Positions 8,174-17,980 of a stretch of 32,827 nt of DNA are shown one piece after another (the first letter of the stretch is position 1; every line of letters begins with the position of its first letter). This stretch comes from a virus. Position numbers and translations under genes: made by a program. The stretch spans positions 1 through 32,827 of IMG/VR virus record IMGVR_UViG_3300013092_000002, one strand, 5' to 3'. The notes under the pieces are model-generated. The model was given only the letters and a program-made list of their open reading frames with translations, was not told the DNA's origin and ran no database searches.

Positions 8174-11100
8174 TGGGAATTTTTGACGAATATCTTCCTT
8201 ATTCTATTCCGAGGTCGGACAAGGTTTCCCCTGATCTTATGGATAGGTTTGGAGAACTTTCTCAAGACTTCTATGGACAGACAGGAGAACCGCTCAGGGT
8301 TACAGACAGCTTTAGAACCTATGCCGAACAAGCGGCTGCCCATGCTCGGAAACCTACATTGGCTGTGTCCGCAGGTAAATCCAGACACGAAACCGGTGCT
8401 GCCCTGGACATTGACCAGGAGCAGATAGCAAAATATGGGGTAGAGAACTGGAAAGAACTGGTAACAAGACACGGTTTCGCTATGCCTGCTTTGTCAAAAG
8501 GAGAACATTACCACATCGAACTGCCAAGATTTGAGAAGGCCGGTAAGATAGCCGCTACTACCGGGGGCATGTTCGATGAATTCCTGCAAGAATCCCCCGG
8601 CAAACCAGGTGGAATGTTCGATGAGTTTATGGATCAATCTGGACAACAGATCACCAGCGAATTTGCCCCCCAAGACACCGGGATAAGTGATTATTTGAAA
8701 CATAAACCGTTGTCTCCTGATCCTAACACCCGGGGGGATATGGCGGTAGGTGCGGGGAAGAGTTTGATAAAACTTGCTATGGAGACCTTTGGCTTTGGCA
8801 TAGCGGAACCTATTGCCAAGGGAGTTGCTAAAGCTTTAAGTCCAGCCGATAAACGAGCTGAAATAGACAAAACCGCCCAGGAAATGAAAACTAAAATCCT
8901 TGGCGACCTGACTTACACGCCCCAGACCAATTTTGAAAAGGGAGTCAACTTCATTCCAGAAGTAGTGGGGAGTGTTTTGCCCTATATCGCTACGGGGGGA
9001 CTTGCCAGGGCAGCAGGTATCAAAGGCATCCCCGGAGCACTGGCGACTTTCGCCGGGGCTGAACTTCCCAAAGCCTACGGAGAGGGTGGCCTTCCAGCAG
9101 TGGTAAAACAGTTGCCTTGGACAGCAGGTATGGGGTTAGGATTTGGCGGAGTCCACAAGTATATTCCCGGGTTTGTCTCTCAAGGGGCGGCGATCACTGG
9201 TCTGGCCGCGGGGCAATCGGCTCTTCACCAACAGATCGCCAAAGGAGAAGTAGACCCTCTGGAAGTAGCAAAAGCCGCGGGAACAATGGCACTCTTGCAT
9301 GGGACAGGGTTGCCGGGGTATTTGAAGCAAAGGAAATTTGCGAAATCGGTTGCGGAAGCCGATTCAGCATTGGGAATTCCCCCGCCCCCTGAAAATATTT
9401 CTGATCTGACTAATAAATTAGACGCAATAAGGAAACAATACGAAATTGACAAGACCAGTCCAGAACAGAGAAAACCAACCCCGTCCCCTGAAGAAGTGAA
9501 GGTTGAGGTTGAAAGACTTAAAGAAGAATACGCTCAAGGGAATGAAGTTCCCATCATATCTGAGAGTTTACCTCTAAATGTTATTGAGAAACTTAGGAAA
9601 GGCGAGAAATTAAGCCCCAAACAAGATGTCGTGCTCAAAGACAAAATATTTATCGCTCTGGTTGGGATAAGGTCGTATCCCGAATCGGTGGCTTGGGAAC
9701 AATATGGTTTCGTGCCAGTGCAGGATAAGGCACCTTATATTGGTTTACAGACTCCCCGGACTATGGCCACAGGGAATATTCCTGAACCGCCTCCTGGTGG
9801 GGAGATTCTTGGACCCGTACAAGGTCCTGTAATGCCTCCCACTGTGCCTATCATCCCCATTGAAGGGATAGGCACCCTTGCACAGTTCGCGGCCAGCAAA
9901 CCGACCCTCAAGCGGGTGAAGGCGGGTAAGGACGGGTTGCCCCGATATGACTATACGCGCCCCGATGGTGAGGTAGTAACGATTTATACTAATCCGGGTG
10001 AACTCCGGGCGAAGGCTATTGAGAACGCTTATCAATACGAGGTAGATAGGCTGGCGCAACCTCCTCCTATCGCCCCAATCCCTGACGTAAAGCCGGAAGC
10101 CAAGGTTGCGCCGGAAGTGCCGAGAGAGGCGGTTACACCCGCGCCCGAAGTAATCAGGCCGCCGGGGAAAGTTACCCCTACCCCAACCATTGCCGCCCCC
10201 GAGAAAGTCCAGCAGGCGGGGGCTGGTGAGGTCGCCCTGGAAGTGCAGGCGGGGAAAAGTGAAATACTTTTCGACCGTGTGGATAAATTTAGGTCGGCGA
10301 CTTTAGGCAAGGTTCACGATGCAGAATCTAAAACTTCTTATGTTATGAGTGTGCGACCAGATAATTCGGCAGAAGGGTATTCTGTAGTCTTAAAAGGAGA
10401 TAAAGGAAGCCAATCGTTTAGAATGAATTATAGAGGGGATATGCCTCTTGATGCAATGATAAAAGATTTTCAAGATTACCTTGATATTGATAATCCCGGT
10501 AGATTCAAGATTGAATTAGGCGAGGCGAAAGTTAAATCGCAACCAAAAGAAGTAGTAGTAAAACCCCAAGACCCGCCTCAGATTGCCGAATGGAAGGAAC
10601 AATTAGCAAAATATAAGCGCATGAGAACGGGGCCTGCTGAAAAAATGGTTCCTGTCATGGAACGCAGAATAAATGCTGACCCTTCAAAATGGAAGGAAGG
10701 GGATGGTGTCGGATGGAAAGTAGCCGGACAAACGAATCGGGGATTTGCCATTGATACAATAGACCCCGAGAGTAAAATGGCCCTTATAAAGCAGGTGGCC
10801 GATACTGAATTAACCTCTACTGGCGGAGACTACGACAGGATTAAACCTAAATGGGTTCCTCTGGGAGACTTGGTTAGAGATAACAAATACAACCTGAAGT
10901 CCGCCCCCACGCCCCCGAAAGCGGGGGAGGGGAAGGGAGGCGAACTCTACTCCGGCATCCCTGTGCATAAGATCGGGAAGGCCCTCAAAGATGTGTTTGT
11001 CGGTCAAGACCTGCCCGACATAGATACCCTTAAACAGCAAGGCCGAGATTATGTTGCTGAGGGCAAGACATCATCCGAGGCGATCGCCCAACTTAGCAAA

Positions 11101-13362
11101 GATTACCGGCGAACTCCAAAACAGATGTATGAGATTTTGGAAGGCAAGACTCCGGCAGGGAAGGTTCCTGTACCGGCAGGCCAGAAAGAAGAACAGGCAC
11201 CGACCCCGGAGGTGTCCAATCGCATAATCAAACAGCGGATGCTTACTCTTGAGAAACCCGCCTTTGATGAGATATTTACTTCCCGTAAAGAGGCACGGGG
11301 ATATTACGAGCAAGAGGGAATTGACCCAACTAATTATATTATCAAGAAAAATAAAGACAAGAATTTTCAAATCCATGAGAAAGTGCCGCGGGTTCCGCTT
11401 TACGAGGATATGGCGAATATCGCCCGGAACCTCGCAGAAGGAAAAGATTTAGACCGCAAGTTTATGGGGGCCAAGGCAGATACTTACAGCCTTGAACCTT
11501 CTATTGGCACCTTTCAGAGGTTAGAACGTGTGGCTCCCGGTATAACTGAAAAACTCTGGTACAAGGCCAAACAACTTGAAAATCAGGCGTATCAAAGATA
11601 TGAGGATTTTAAAGACCAGTTATCCCCATACACGAAAGGTTTGTCTTGGGGGTCAAGTCGCCGGATAGCGGCATGGGCTACGGCTCAACAAGAGGCTGGT
11701 CCAGAAACATTAAGGTCAATGGGCGTTAAAATGCAACCACTTAATGCCAAAGAACAACTTCTATATGATTTTGGGCGCAAAGTTTATGACGAAACTTTGC
11801 CAGAAATTAATGCCGCCAGGATACTTGCCGGGAAACAACCTATTCCGAAACGAGAAGATTATGCGCCGTTCATGCGGCAATATTTAGACTTGCTGCAATC
11901 CGGGGGCGATCCGATAACGGTAACTGCTGAATATTTTCATCCCACGGCTACGCCTTTCAAGTATGCCAAGGAACGGAAATGGAATATCACCCCATTGCGC
12001 CTTGATTTTGTGAAAGACCTGAAAGACTACATGGGAACGGCTTATAAGCATATAGAGTATTCTCCTTTTGTGTCCACGGTTCGGGAGATGGTTAATAAGA
12101 TTACAATGCCTGATGGAACAGAGGTTTCTCTGAGAGATCAATCTCCCTATACCGCTCAATATCTGACTAAATGGGCGGACAGGATTGCCGGAAAACAGGA
12201 AACCTTTGCAGGTCCATTGATTGATAAGACCCTCATAGGAGTTGCTAATAATATCGGTGTGGCCACTTTATCAGGACTTGGAACATCAGCAATAAAACAA
12301 CCCACGTCTATCCCACTCGGATGGGCTGGGATTGCTCATCAAGTGGGATATACAAAGGCCACCAGATATGTCTTAGCAGCGTTGCAGGATTCGGTTAAAC
12401 CGTCTTTCTGGCGGCAAGCGATGAATGAGAGTAACGTCCTTCCTACCCGGGAAATGGATGTTACATGGAAGGAAAGCATCACTGAGGCGCACTCTCTGGT
12501 GGGCGATTTACTCGGCAAGTTATCTCCGAAACTACAGGGTGCTTCTGAGATAATCACAGGCATCAAGAAGGGACTTGCCAATTTAGGTTACAAACCTCTT
12601 GGGTTCCTTGACATGCACGCTGCGATGGTGACTTGGGGTGCTGCAAAACGTGCTGGATTGGGAATGGGTATGGGCAGAAACGATGCAATTAGATTTGCGG
12701 ATACTCGGGTTATTAGAACCCAAGCATCCGGTTCCCCGATAGATCGTGCGCCGATCCAGGCTAACCCATTAGGGAAGTTCATGTCAGTTTTTCAAACCTT
12801 TGTTATGAACGATTTTGACTTTATTAAAAAAGAAGTTTTAGGGGTTCATGGACCTAAAGATATTTCTTCCAGTGAAGCAGCCAAGAGAATTCTCATGTTT
12901 GCCTCAGCAGGGGCATTGGTAAACATCCTCTATCGGGATGTATTAGGGGGCAATGCTCCCATGCCCGAACCGATTGCGGCAGGATATAAAAAATATATGA
13001 AGACCGGCAACATTGGCGAGACTGCATTAGAAAGTGCCAAAGAGATGACACAGATCGTCCCCCTAATCGGTGGACTACGATACGGCGGGGGTGTCTTAGG
13101 AGCAGGACCACAGTTTGTAAATGATTTATTCAGAACAGTTGCCGGAAAATGGGATGCCCCTTCTCCCCTAAAAACTGCCGGGAAACTATTGGGTATTCCA
13201 GGGACCGAACAGATGAGCAAAATTGCACGAACAAATGAAGGCAAGATGACCCTCATGGAAAACTTTTTCGGTCGGCAATCCGGACAAGAAAAACCCAAAA
13301 AAGACAAGGAAAGAGGCGGCTTCGGCGGCTTCGGTAAAAGTTCGGGATTCGGTAAGTTCTAA
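8173..13362 (+). CDS. Giant internal virion protein (1729 aa) with N-terminal M15 peptidase
   Basis: Residues ~20-118 form an M15 (VanY-type) peptidase domain: H72 and D79 in 'SRHETGAALDID', then E111 and H114 in 'EHYHIEL', giving Zn ligands H72/D79/H114 and catalytic E111. Such a domain at the front of an ejected protein would open peptidoglycan for the DNA channel. The motif G-x-FDE-(Y/F)-(L/M) occurs at residue 2 and twice more near residues 134-152. Long helical and Pro-rich regions follow, and a Gly-rich region that may cross a membrane lies near residues 260-330. The C-terminus ends 'GGFGGFGKSSGFGKF'. Length and position match the T7 gp16 / P22 gp16 role; sequence kinship to these is not claimed. 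Confidence 0.75.
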   Translation: MGIFDEYLPYSIPRSDKVSPDLMDRFGELSQDFYGQTGEPLRVTDSFRTYAEQAAAHARKPTLAVSAGKSRHETGAALDIDQEQIAKYGVENWKELVTRHGFAMPALSKGEHYHIELPRFEKAGKIAATTGGMFDEFLQESPGKPGGMFDEFMDQSGQQITSEFAPQDTGISDYLKHKPLSPDPNTRGDMAVGAGKSLIKLAMETFGFGIAEPIAKGVAKALSPADKRAEIDKTAQEMKTKILGDLTYTPQTNFEKGVNFIPEVVGSVLPYIATGGLARAAGIKGIPGALATFAGAELPKAYGEGGLPAVVKQLPWTAGMGLGFGGVHKYIPGFVSQGAAITGLAAGQSALHQQIAKGEVDPLEVAKAAGTMALLHGTGLPGYLKQRKFAKSVAEADSALGIPPPPENISDLTNKLDAIRKQYEIDKTSPEQRKPTPSPEEVKVEVERLKEEYAQGNEVPIISESLPLNVIEKLRKGEKLSPKQDVVLKDKIFIALVGIRSYPESVAWEQYGFVPVQDKAPYIGLQTPRTMATGNIPEPPPGGEILGPVQGPVMPPTVPIIPIEGIGTLAQFAASKPTLKRVKAGKDGLPRYDYTRPDGEVVTIYTNPGELRAKAIENAYQYEVDRLAQPPPIAPIPDVKPEAKVAPEVPREAVTPAPEVIRPPGKVTPTPTIAAPEKVQQAGAGEVALEVQAGKSEILFDRVDKFRSATLGKVHDAESKTSYVMSVRPDNSAEGYSVVLKGDKGSQSFRMNYRGDMPLDAMIKDFQDYLDIDNPGRFKIELGEAKVKSQPKEVVVKPQDPPQIAEWKEQLAKYKRMRTGPAEKMVPVMERRINADPSKWKEGDGVGWKVAGQTNRGFAIDTIDPESKMALIKQVADTELTSTGGDYDRIKPKWVPLGDLVRDNKYNLKSAPTPPKAGEGKGGELYSGIPVHKIGKALKDVFVGQDLPDIDTLKQQGRDYVAEGKTSSEAIAQLSKDYRRTPKQMYEILEGKTPAGKVPVPAGQKEEQAPTPEVSNRIIKQRMLTLEKPAFDEIFTSRKEARGYYEQEGIDPTNYIIKKNKDKNFQIHEKVPRVPLYEDMANIARNLAEGKDLDRKFMGAKADTYSLEPSIGTFQRLERVAPGITEKLWYKAKQLENQAYQRYEDFKDQLSPYTKGLSWGSSRRIAAWATAQQEAGPETLRSMGVKMQPLNAKEQLLYDFGRKVYDETLPEINAARILAGKQPIPKREDYAPFMRQYLDLLQSGGDPITVTAEYFHPTATPFKYAKERKWNITPLRLDFVKDLKDYMGTAYKHIEYSPFVSTVREMVNKITMPDGTEVSLRDQSPYTAQYLTKWADRIAGKQETFAGPLIDKTLIGVANNIGVATLSGLGTSAIKQPTSIPLGWAGIAHQVGYTKATRYVLAALQDSVKPSFWRQAMNESNVLPTREMDVTWKESITEAHSLVGDLLGKLSPKLQGASEIITGIKKGLANLGYKPLGFLDMHAAMVTWGAAKRAGLGMGMGRNDAIRFADTRVIRTQASGSPIDRAPIQANPLGKFMSVFQTFVMNDFDFIKKEVLGVHGPKDISSSEAAKRILMFASAGALVNILYRDVLGGNAPMPEPIAAGYKKYMKTGNIGETALESAKEMTQIVPLIGGLRYGGGVLGAGPQFVNDLFRTVAGKWDAPSPLKTAGKLLGIPGTEQMSKIARTNEGKMTLMENFFGRQSGQEKPKKDKERGGFGGFGKSSGFGKF

Positions 13363-13374
13363 AGGGGATTGGTT

Positions 13375-13431
13375 ATGGCCAGAACTACGGAACGGGTAAA
13401 TAAACTTCACAAAATGGAGATAGAATTTTGA
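13375..13431 (+). CDS. 18-residue linker ORF before the spike gene
   Basis: ATG 13375 follows AAGGGGATT (13362-13370) and runs 18 codons to a TGA that overlaps the TTG start of the next gene. It likely provides translational coupling rather than a functional peptide. Confidence 0.3.
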   Translation: MARTTERVNKLHKMEIEF

Positions 13432-15887
13432 AAAAACTCTTTACTATTCTGCTTGCTATTATCCTGACCCTTGTCCTCTGCGTTACCGCCGGGGCAACCT
13501 ACGTCAACACCTACCCGAAATTTAAAGCGTGGGACACCAATGCTAATCCCTTGGTAGGCGGCAAGGTTCACAGTTATCAAGTCGGGACCAGCACCAGGAA
13601 GAATACCTATTCTAATGCTGCCTGTACCGTCCCCAATACTAATCCGGTTATCTTGGATAGTCTTGGGGAAGCAAATATCTATATAAGCGGCTCAGTACAT
13701 CTAATTGTCAAGGACAGCAACGATGTAACCCTATTTACCATCGCGGAGGCCGCAGGCGGAATCCTCTGGACATTTAGCCCCTCATCGGCGGGGGTGCTTT
13801 ATAGCTCAGTAGTTTATGGCGGGTCTCAAACCATTTTGCAAGCCGCGATAACTGCCGTAGGGGGGAGCGAAGCCACTCTTTACTTGGCTCCGGCTAACTG
13901 GTTGATAGTAAGTGATATGTCCATACCGGCGAATATCACCCTTAAGCCAGAGCGAGGGGCTATATTAGCCATCACCACCACCAAAACCCTGACCATCAAC
14001 GGCACCCTGGACGCCGGCCTTTACCAAATCTTCTCCTGTATTGGCACCGGCAAGGTGGATTTGTATACAAACAAAGCCATTAAGGAAGTCTACCCGCAAT
14101 GGTGGGGTGCCAAGGCTGATGGAGTTACTGATTATTCCGTTCAGGTGCAGGCGGCAATAACTACCGGGATGCCCGTACGTATTACCGGATACTTTGTCGC
14201 TACAGTCACGATTACTACCGAAGACAGCATTGTAGGAGTGGGGGTCTATACCAGTAGGCTGACCAAAGTATCTGCAACTGGAACTGTGGGTACTCCTCTG
14301 GTGAATCTGAACATAATAGACACGGCTGTTGACTCGTTGCAATTAATCTATGTGAACTACAGCAATTTCCTGAAAATATCGTCTACTGGGTCGGTTATCG
14401 TAACTGACCACGGTGGGGCTATATCACTCACGTCGTGTAACTTCAACAAATTTGATGTATTGGATATTAAAGACTCAAGCGGTAATGGGTTCTTCATGAC
14501 TAAGTCCTGTAATAATGTGATAAATGTTGGTTCTATTGTAGGAGCTGGTGTTGTAGTGCCTAACTCATGCTTCTACTTATATGAGGATAGCCTTAGAAAT
14601 ACCATTAATGTGGGTCATATCTCTGGAACAGCGAATACTGAATATGGCCTGCAACTTCTCCACGAGTGCAACGAGAATAAAATCTCTGTTGGCGTAATTG
14701 AGAACTGCCTACGGGGTACAAGTGCGGAAGGGTGTAATCTATTCGGCTGCGACAATAACGATATTGATATAGGTATCATCAGATACACTGCGATAGGCTC
14801 GCTTGAGTTAAGTGGTGGGTCTAGTCGGAACCGTATCTCTGTAGGACAATGCCTGAACTATGACCAATCAGGAACTGGTGGTATCTCTGGAGTTGGTATC
14901 TTCTCTGAGAAAGGAACATGGGGGCCGAATTGGTCTAACGATGGGTACTCCAGAAATAATACTCTAAACATAGGGTACATTGATGGTTCCTCTGGTGTTC
15001 TTATCCACGTGAACAAGGGTGGCGGAGAAGACTTGATAACCAGAGGCAATAGGATTACCGCTGGGTGTGGATCGTCAGTTGGTGGTTCTGCTACTGTGGC
15101 TATAGCATATTCTCCCGATACCTATATCGACATTGTCTCCCAGAACAATATCCCTGTCGAGGCTGCTATAACTACAAGCCCTGGTACTGTTATCAGAATG
15201 AATGGCAAGATTAAGTATCAAATCCCCCGTGCCAGTATGCTGGATAATCCCAGCTTTGAGACCGATGCTGCTGACTGGGCGGTTGCTGGTGGGTCAGCAG
15301 TCACTCGGCGCACAGACGTTGCTAAATTTGGTGCCGGGTATGGTCGGTGTGTCCCAGGGGTGCAGTTTAAAGGGATAACCTCTACGGCAATCACTATTAA
15401 ACCAAGCACAACCTACAAGATGAACTGTTGGATTAGGGGTAGTAGTGCTACAGTATCAGCAGCCTTTATTGGTAATGTTAGTGGCTTAGCCGCAGTAACT
15501 GGCATGGTCCCTACAGCCACATTTGCCCGATACACAGGATCGTGGACTTCCGGGGCTACGGATACTACTGTGCAGGTTTTCTTCTATACCAATGATGCTG
15601 CACCAGGGGCCACATATTTTGATATAGATGGCATTATGTTTGAGGAGAATACGGTTTACGCCAATTATCCAGAGGAACGGTCAGGGAAGTTTCTTCTCTC
15701 CTCTGGCACAGAAACAAGAGTTTATAACTCAATATTGTTAGCAGGCTCAAGCGTAATCCTACAGGCGAATGGTGCAGCAGGCACGGTACTAACTCCTTAT
15801 ATCTCTAGTCAGTACCAAGGAACTTCTTTTGTCATAACCCATGCAGCAGCAGCAGGAACGGAAGCATTTAGTTACTGGTTTGAATAA
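13428..15887 (+). CDS. Tailspike with Sec signal peptide, beta-helix and CBM-like C-terminus, 819 aa
   Basis: The TTG start at 13428 has GGAGA (13416-13420) upstream. Residues 1-23 form a classical signal peptide (KK, hydrophobic core, AGA cleavage site). It is followed directly by a phage head-binding domain ('YPKFKAWDTNANPLVGGKV', 'NPVILDSLGEANIYI'). About residue 220, 'YPQWWGAKADGVTDYSVQVQ' marks the start of a pectin-lyase-like right-handed beta-helix, the typical polysaccharide-binding or depolymerising spike core. Residues ~604-735 form a jelly-roll carbohydrate-binding-like module ('LDNPSFETDAADWAV ... TYFDIDGIMFEE'). A short C-terminal beta domain follows. The C-terminal ~215 residues recur in the next gene. 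Export signals are not usual on phage spikes. Confidence 0.75.
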   Translation: MKKLFTILLAIILTLVLCVTAGATYVNTYPKFKAWDTNANPLVGGKVHSYQVGTSTRKNTYSNAACTVPNTNPVILDSLGEANIYISGSVHLIVKDSNDVTLFTIAEAAGGILWTFSPSSAGVLYSSVVYGGSQTILQAAITAVGGSEATLYLAPANWLIVSDMSIPANITLKPERGAILAITTTKTLTINGTLDAGLYQIFSCIGTGKVDLYTNKAIKEVYPQWWGAKADGVTDYSVQVQAAITTGMPVRITGYFVATVTITTEDSIVGVGVYTSRLTKVSATGTVGTPLVNLNIIDTAVDSLQLIYVNYSNFLKISSTGSVIVTDHGGAISLTSCNFNKFDVLDIKDSSGNGFFMTKSCNNVINVGSIVGAGVVVPNSCFYLYEDSLRNTINVGHISGTANTEYGLQLLHECNENKISVGVIENCLRGTSAEGCNLFGCDNNDIDIGIIRYTAIGSLELSGGSSRNRISVGQCLNYDQSGTGGISGVGIFSEKGTWGPNWSNDGYSRNNTLNIGYIDGSSGVLIHVNKGGGEDLITRGNRITAGCGSSVGGSATVAIAYSPDTYIDIVSQNNIPVEAAITTSPGTVIRMNGKIKYQIPRASMLDNPSFETDAADWAVAGGSAVTRRTDVAKFGAGYGRCVPGVQFKGITSTAITIKPSTTYKMNCWIRGSSATVSAAFIGNVSGLAAVTGMVPTATFARYTGSWTSGATDTTVQVFFYTNDAAPGATYFDIDGIMFEENTVYANYPEERSGKFLLSSGTETRVYNSILLAGSSVILQANGAAGTVLTPYISSQYQGTSFVITHAAAAGTEAFSYWFE

Positions 15888-15900
15888 AGGAATATCAACC

Positions 15901-15957
15901 ATGAAAATAAAAATCCCTGGATCGGCCTGGAAATTGGCGGATGGAAGTGCGCCGTAA
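15901..15957 (+). CDS. 18-residue ORF (weak)
   Basis: ATG 15901 with AAAGGAA upstream opens 18 codons to TAA. It lies in the 96-base gap between the two receptor-binding genes. Only the ribosome site and compact spacing support it. Confidence 0.25.
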   Translation: MKIKIPGSAWKLADGSAP

Positions 15958-15983
15958 GAGTTTAATAAAACGGAGGATTTACC

Positions 15984-17414
15984 ATGAAACGTATTACTAT
16001 CATCATCTTGGCAATTTGTCTACTGGCTCCGGTTTTTACTTGGGGGCAGGTCACAATCACACCATCTCGTGCTTTCGCACCCTTCCTGAAATTGGGGCAA
16101 ACAACTCCCAGCACTACTACCGACACTCTCTATAACCCTGGTGGAGTGCTAACTTATAATGGCGCTGCGGTTATTCTAAGTGGAGGGACTGCTAGTTCCG
16201 CTACGCTTTGGGGTGCCTATGCCTCTATTACCGGGCCATCTCAAGCCCGAACCTTTACCTTCCCGGATGCTGCTGCGACCCTGCTTTATGATGGCAAGGC
16301 GTCGGGGACCTTCGGCATCGCTTCCAGTGCCACCGGCAGTTTGATTTTTAAAAATATCAGCAATACCAATGCTTTTACACTCCAACCCGGTGCAACTGGC
16401 GCAGCTTTATCGTGGACACTTCCCATTGCCGCTCCTGGAGGAAATAACTATCTGCTCAATGCTCAAACTACGGGGGTCTTAAGTTACACCGATCCGGCCA
16501 TCTTTGCCCTCGTCGGCCAGACGATGAGCATCGGCACGACTGCGGTAGCAATCAACCGGGCAAGTGCTGCCTTGGTGCTGACAGGGATAACATCAATAGA
16601 TGGGACTGCGGCCAAGGTAACTTCTGTAACTACCTCACAGAAGAACGCTTTGGGGGCTGCTGCTACTGGAACACATGTTTACGACTCCACATTAGGAATT
16701 TACCAGATTTTCAATGGTACATCTTGGATGGATGGGAAGGGAGTTACATCAACTCTGGGTATTATGCCGAACCCAAGTCTTGAAGTCAATACCTCTGGTT
16801 GGGTGGCAGATGGAGGCGGTGCTCCTATAGCGAGAGGCGTAGTCAATCCAAAGTTCGGGACCGCATATGTTAGATGCACTCCAGGCTCTCAATGGGGTGG
16901 TGTAGCAGCCCCCTCATTAAACCTAAACATTAATACAAGTTATCTTGTAACTTTCTGGATTCGGGGAACATTAACAGCAGTTACTCCCAATTTTATAACA
17001 GATAATAGTGGCAATCACTATGGTGACACTATCACGCCTACTGGAACATGGACTCAATACACCTTGCCATTTACTACAAATGGAGCAGATGCTTCGGGTC
17101 ACATGAGATGGTATACAAGTGATGCGGTTCCTGGTGCTAACTACTTCGATATTGATGGTGTCCTAATTGAAGTAGACGGCGGTGCTGCATCTACTTATAG
17201 AGATGGTTACTCAGGTTCTATAGTTTTAACCGCTGGTGTAACTACAGTTGTTAATAACCCAGAGATAAAGGCCACCTCTAAGATTTTACTACAGGAAACA
17301 GATGGGGCTGGGCCTCTTTTGGTTCCTTATATTTCTTCTGTAGCTGCTGGAACCTTCACCATCACTCATGCAAATGCTGCTGGAACTGAGGGATATTCGT
17401 ATCTGATAATGTAA
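15984..17414 (+). CDS. Second exported receptor-binding-like protein, 476 aa
   Basis: ATG 15984 has CGGAGGATTTA (15971-15981) upstream. Residues 1-21 look like a Sec signal peptide ('KRITIIILAICLLAPVFTWG'). The middle contains beta-rich fibre-like sequence ('TLWGAYASITGPSQARTFTF') and a 'HVYDSTLGIYQIFNGTSW' segment common in fibre shafts. From about residue 262 it matches the end of the preceding spike: 'MPNPSLEVNTSGW', 'NYFDIDGVLIE', and the terminal 'TFTITHANAAGTEGYSYL'. It lacks the head-binding and beta-helix parts. It may be a partner or decoy of the spike, or an exported surface protein. Confidence 0.65.
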   Translation: MKRITIIILAICLLAPVFTWGQVTITPSRAFAPFLKLGQTTPSTTTDTLYNPGGVLTYNGAAVILSGGTASSATLWGAYASITGPSQARTFTFPDAAATLLYDGKASGTFGIASSATGSLIFKNISNTNAFTLQPGATGAALSWTLPIAAPGGNNYLLNAQTTGVLSYTDPAIFALVGQTMSIGTTAVAINRASAALVLTGITSIDGTAAKVTSVTTSQKNALGAAATGTHVYDSTLGIYQIFNGTSWMDGKGVTSTLGIMPNPSLEVNTSGWVADGGGAPIARGVVNPKFGTAYVRCTPGSQWGGVAAPSLNLNINTSYLVTFWIRGTLTAVTPNFITDNSGNHYGDTITPTGTWTQYTLPFTTNGADASGHMRWYTSDAVPGANYFDIDGVLIEVDGGAASTYRDGYSGSIVLTAGVTTVVNNPEIKATSKILLQETDGAGPLLVPYISSVAAGTFTITHANAAGTEGYSYLIM

Positions 17415-17451
17415 AGTAACCGAGGCCGGGGTCATTGAACGTCGTAAATTA

Positions 17452-17538
17452 GTGCGAACAGAAGACCCTGGGGCGCATTTCTTTAAGCTGGGGTTTAAGG
17501 TGGCGGACATCGAGGCGGTGGCGGCGGTGGATATTTAG
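17452..17538 (+). CDS. Possible short ORF in GC-rich patch
   Basis: The frame is open from just after 17412 to TAG at 17536-17538 and encodes natural-looking sequence ('RTEDPGAHFFKLGFKVADI'). It has no ATG; GTG 17452 is the first usual start. Codon use is GC-rich like the following gene. It may be a fragment of a larger gene whose start is lost. Confidence 0.3.
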   Translation: MRTEDPGAHFFKLGFKVADIEAVAAVDI

Positions 17539-17572
17539 GTTGTGGCGGAGATGAAGTAGAGGGGACTTATGG

Positions 17573-17956
17573 ATGACCCTGCCGAACGAGAAATTGGGAA
17601 CGAAATTAAGGCTGGCCGGGTTCGCCTGCCTGGGGACCGTGGTCCCGGGTCGGCTCGCCTATGTCCTCTCGCAGATCGTGAAGCTGGTGGGGATGAGCAC
17701 CGCCGGGATGGAGGCCAAGATTTGGGCTTACCCCCTGCCAGACGGGAAGGGAGGGGTCGGCGAAACAGCCATGCAACCTTAAACCGAGTCGTTTTTAGTG
17801 CTCGATACCTGGCCCAGCTTATCCCACCGGGGCAAGGCGATTCCGAAGGTCTATGTTATTTTGGCTAGCTGCAAGCCTTTTAGCCTTGACGTTGTTGCGT
17901 CTTATCTGGCGAAGGAAATAGGGCCGGTGGTAAAGCAAGGGTACTTTGAACTTTGA
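17573..17956 (+). pseudogene. GC-rich gene interrupted by an in-frame TAA
   Basis: ATG 17573 (ribosome site GAGGGG, 17557-17562) opens 69 codons ending at TAA 17780-17782. The same frame continues at once with 57 further codons to TGA 17954-17956 ('SFLVLDTWPSLSHRGKAIPK', 'DVVASYLAKEIGPVVKQGY'). The second part has only a GTG (17798) with no ribosome site. The first part has very high third-position GC, unlike the virion genes. The simplest reading is one ~127-codon gene broken by a stop, but two genes or readthrough are possible. A hydrophobic stretch near residue 14 could be membrane-associated. Family unknown. Confidence 0.5.
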
Positions 17957-17980
17957 CTGACACAGGCCAAGGAGGGAGTG

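Noticed and set aside
12930-13307. 125-codon minus-strand frame inside the giant virion gene
   Set aside because: It lies antisense to a strongly coding region, with no start signal and shadow-type composition.
17569-17868. 99-codon frame overlapping the GC-rich gene
   Set aside because: Extremely Arg/Gly-rich with shadow-frame character; the frame starting at 17573 has natural composition.
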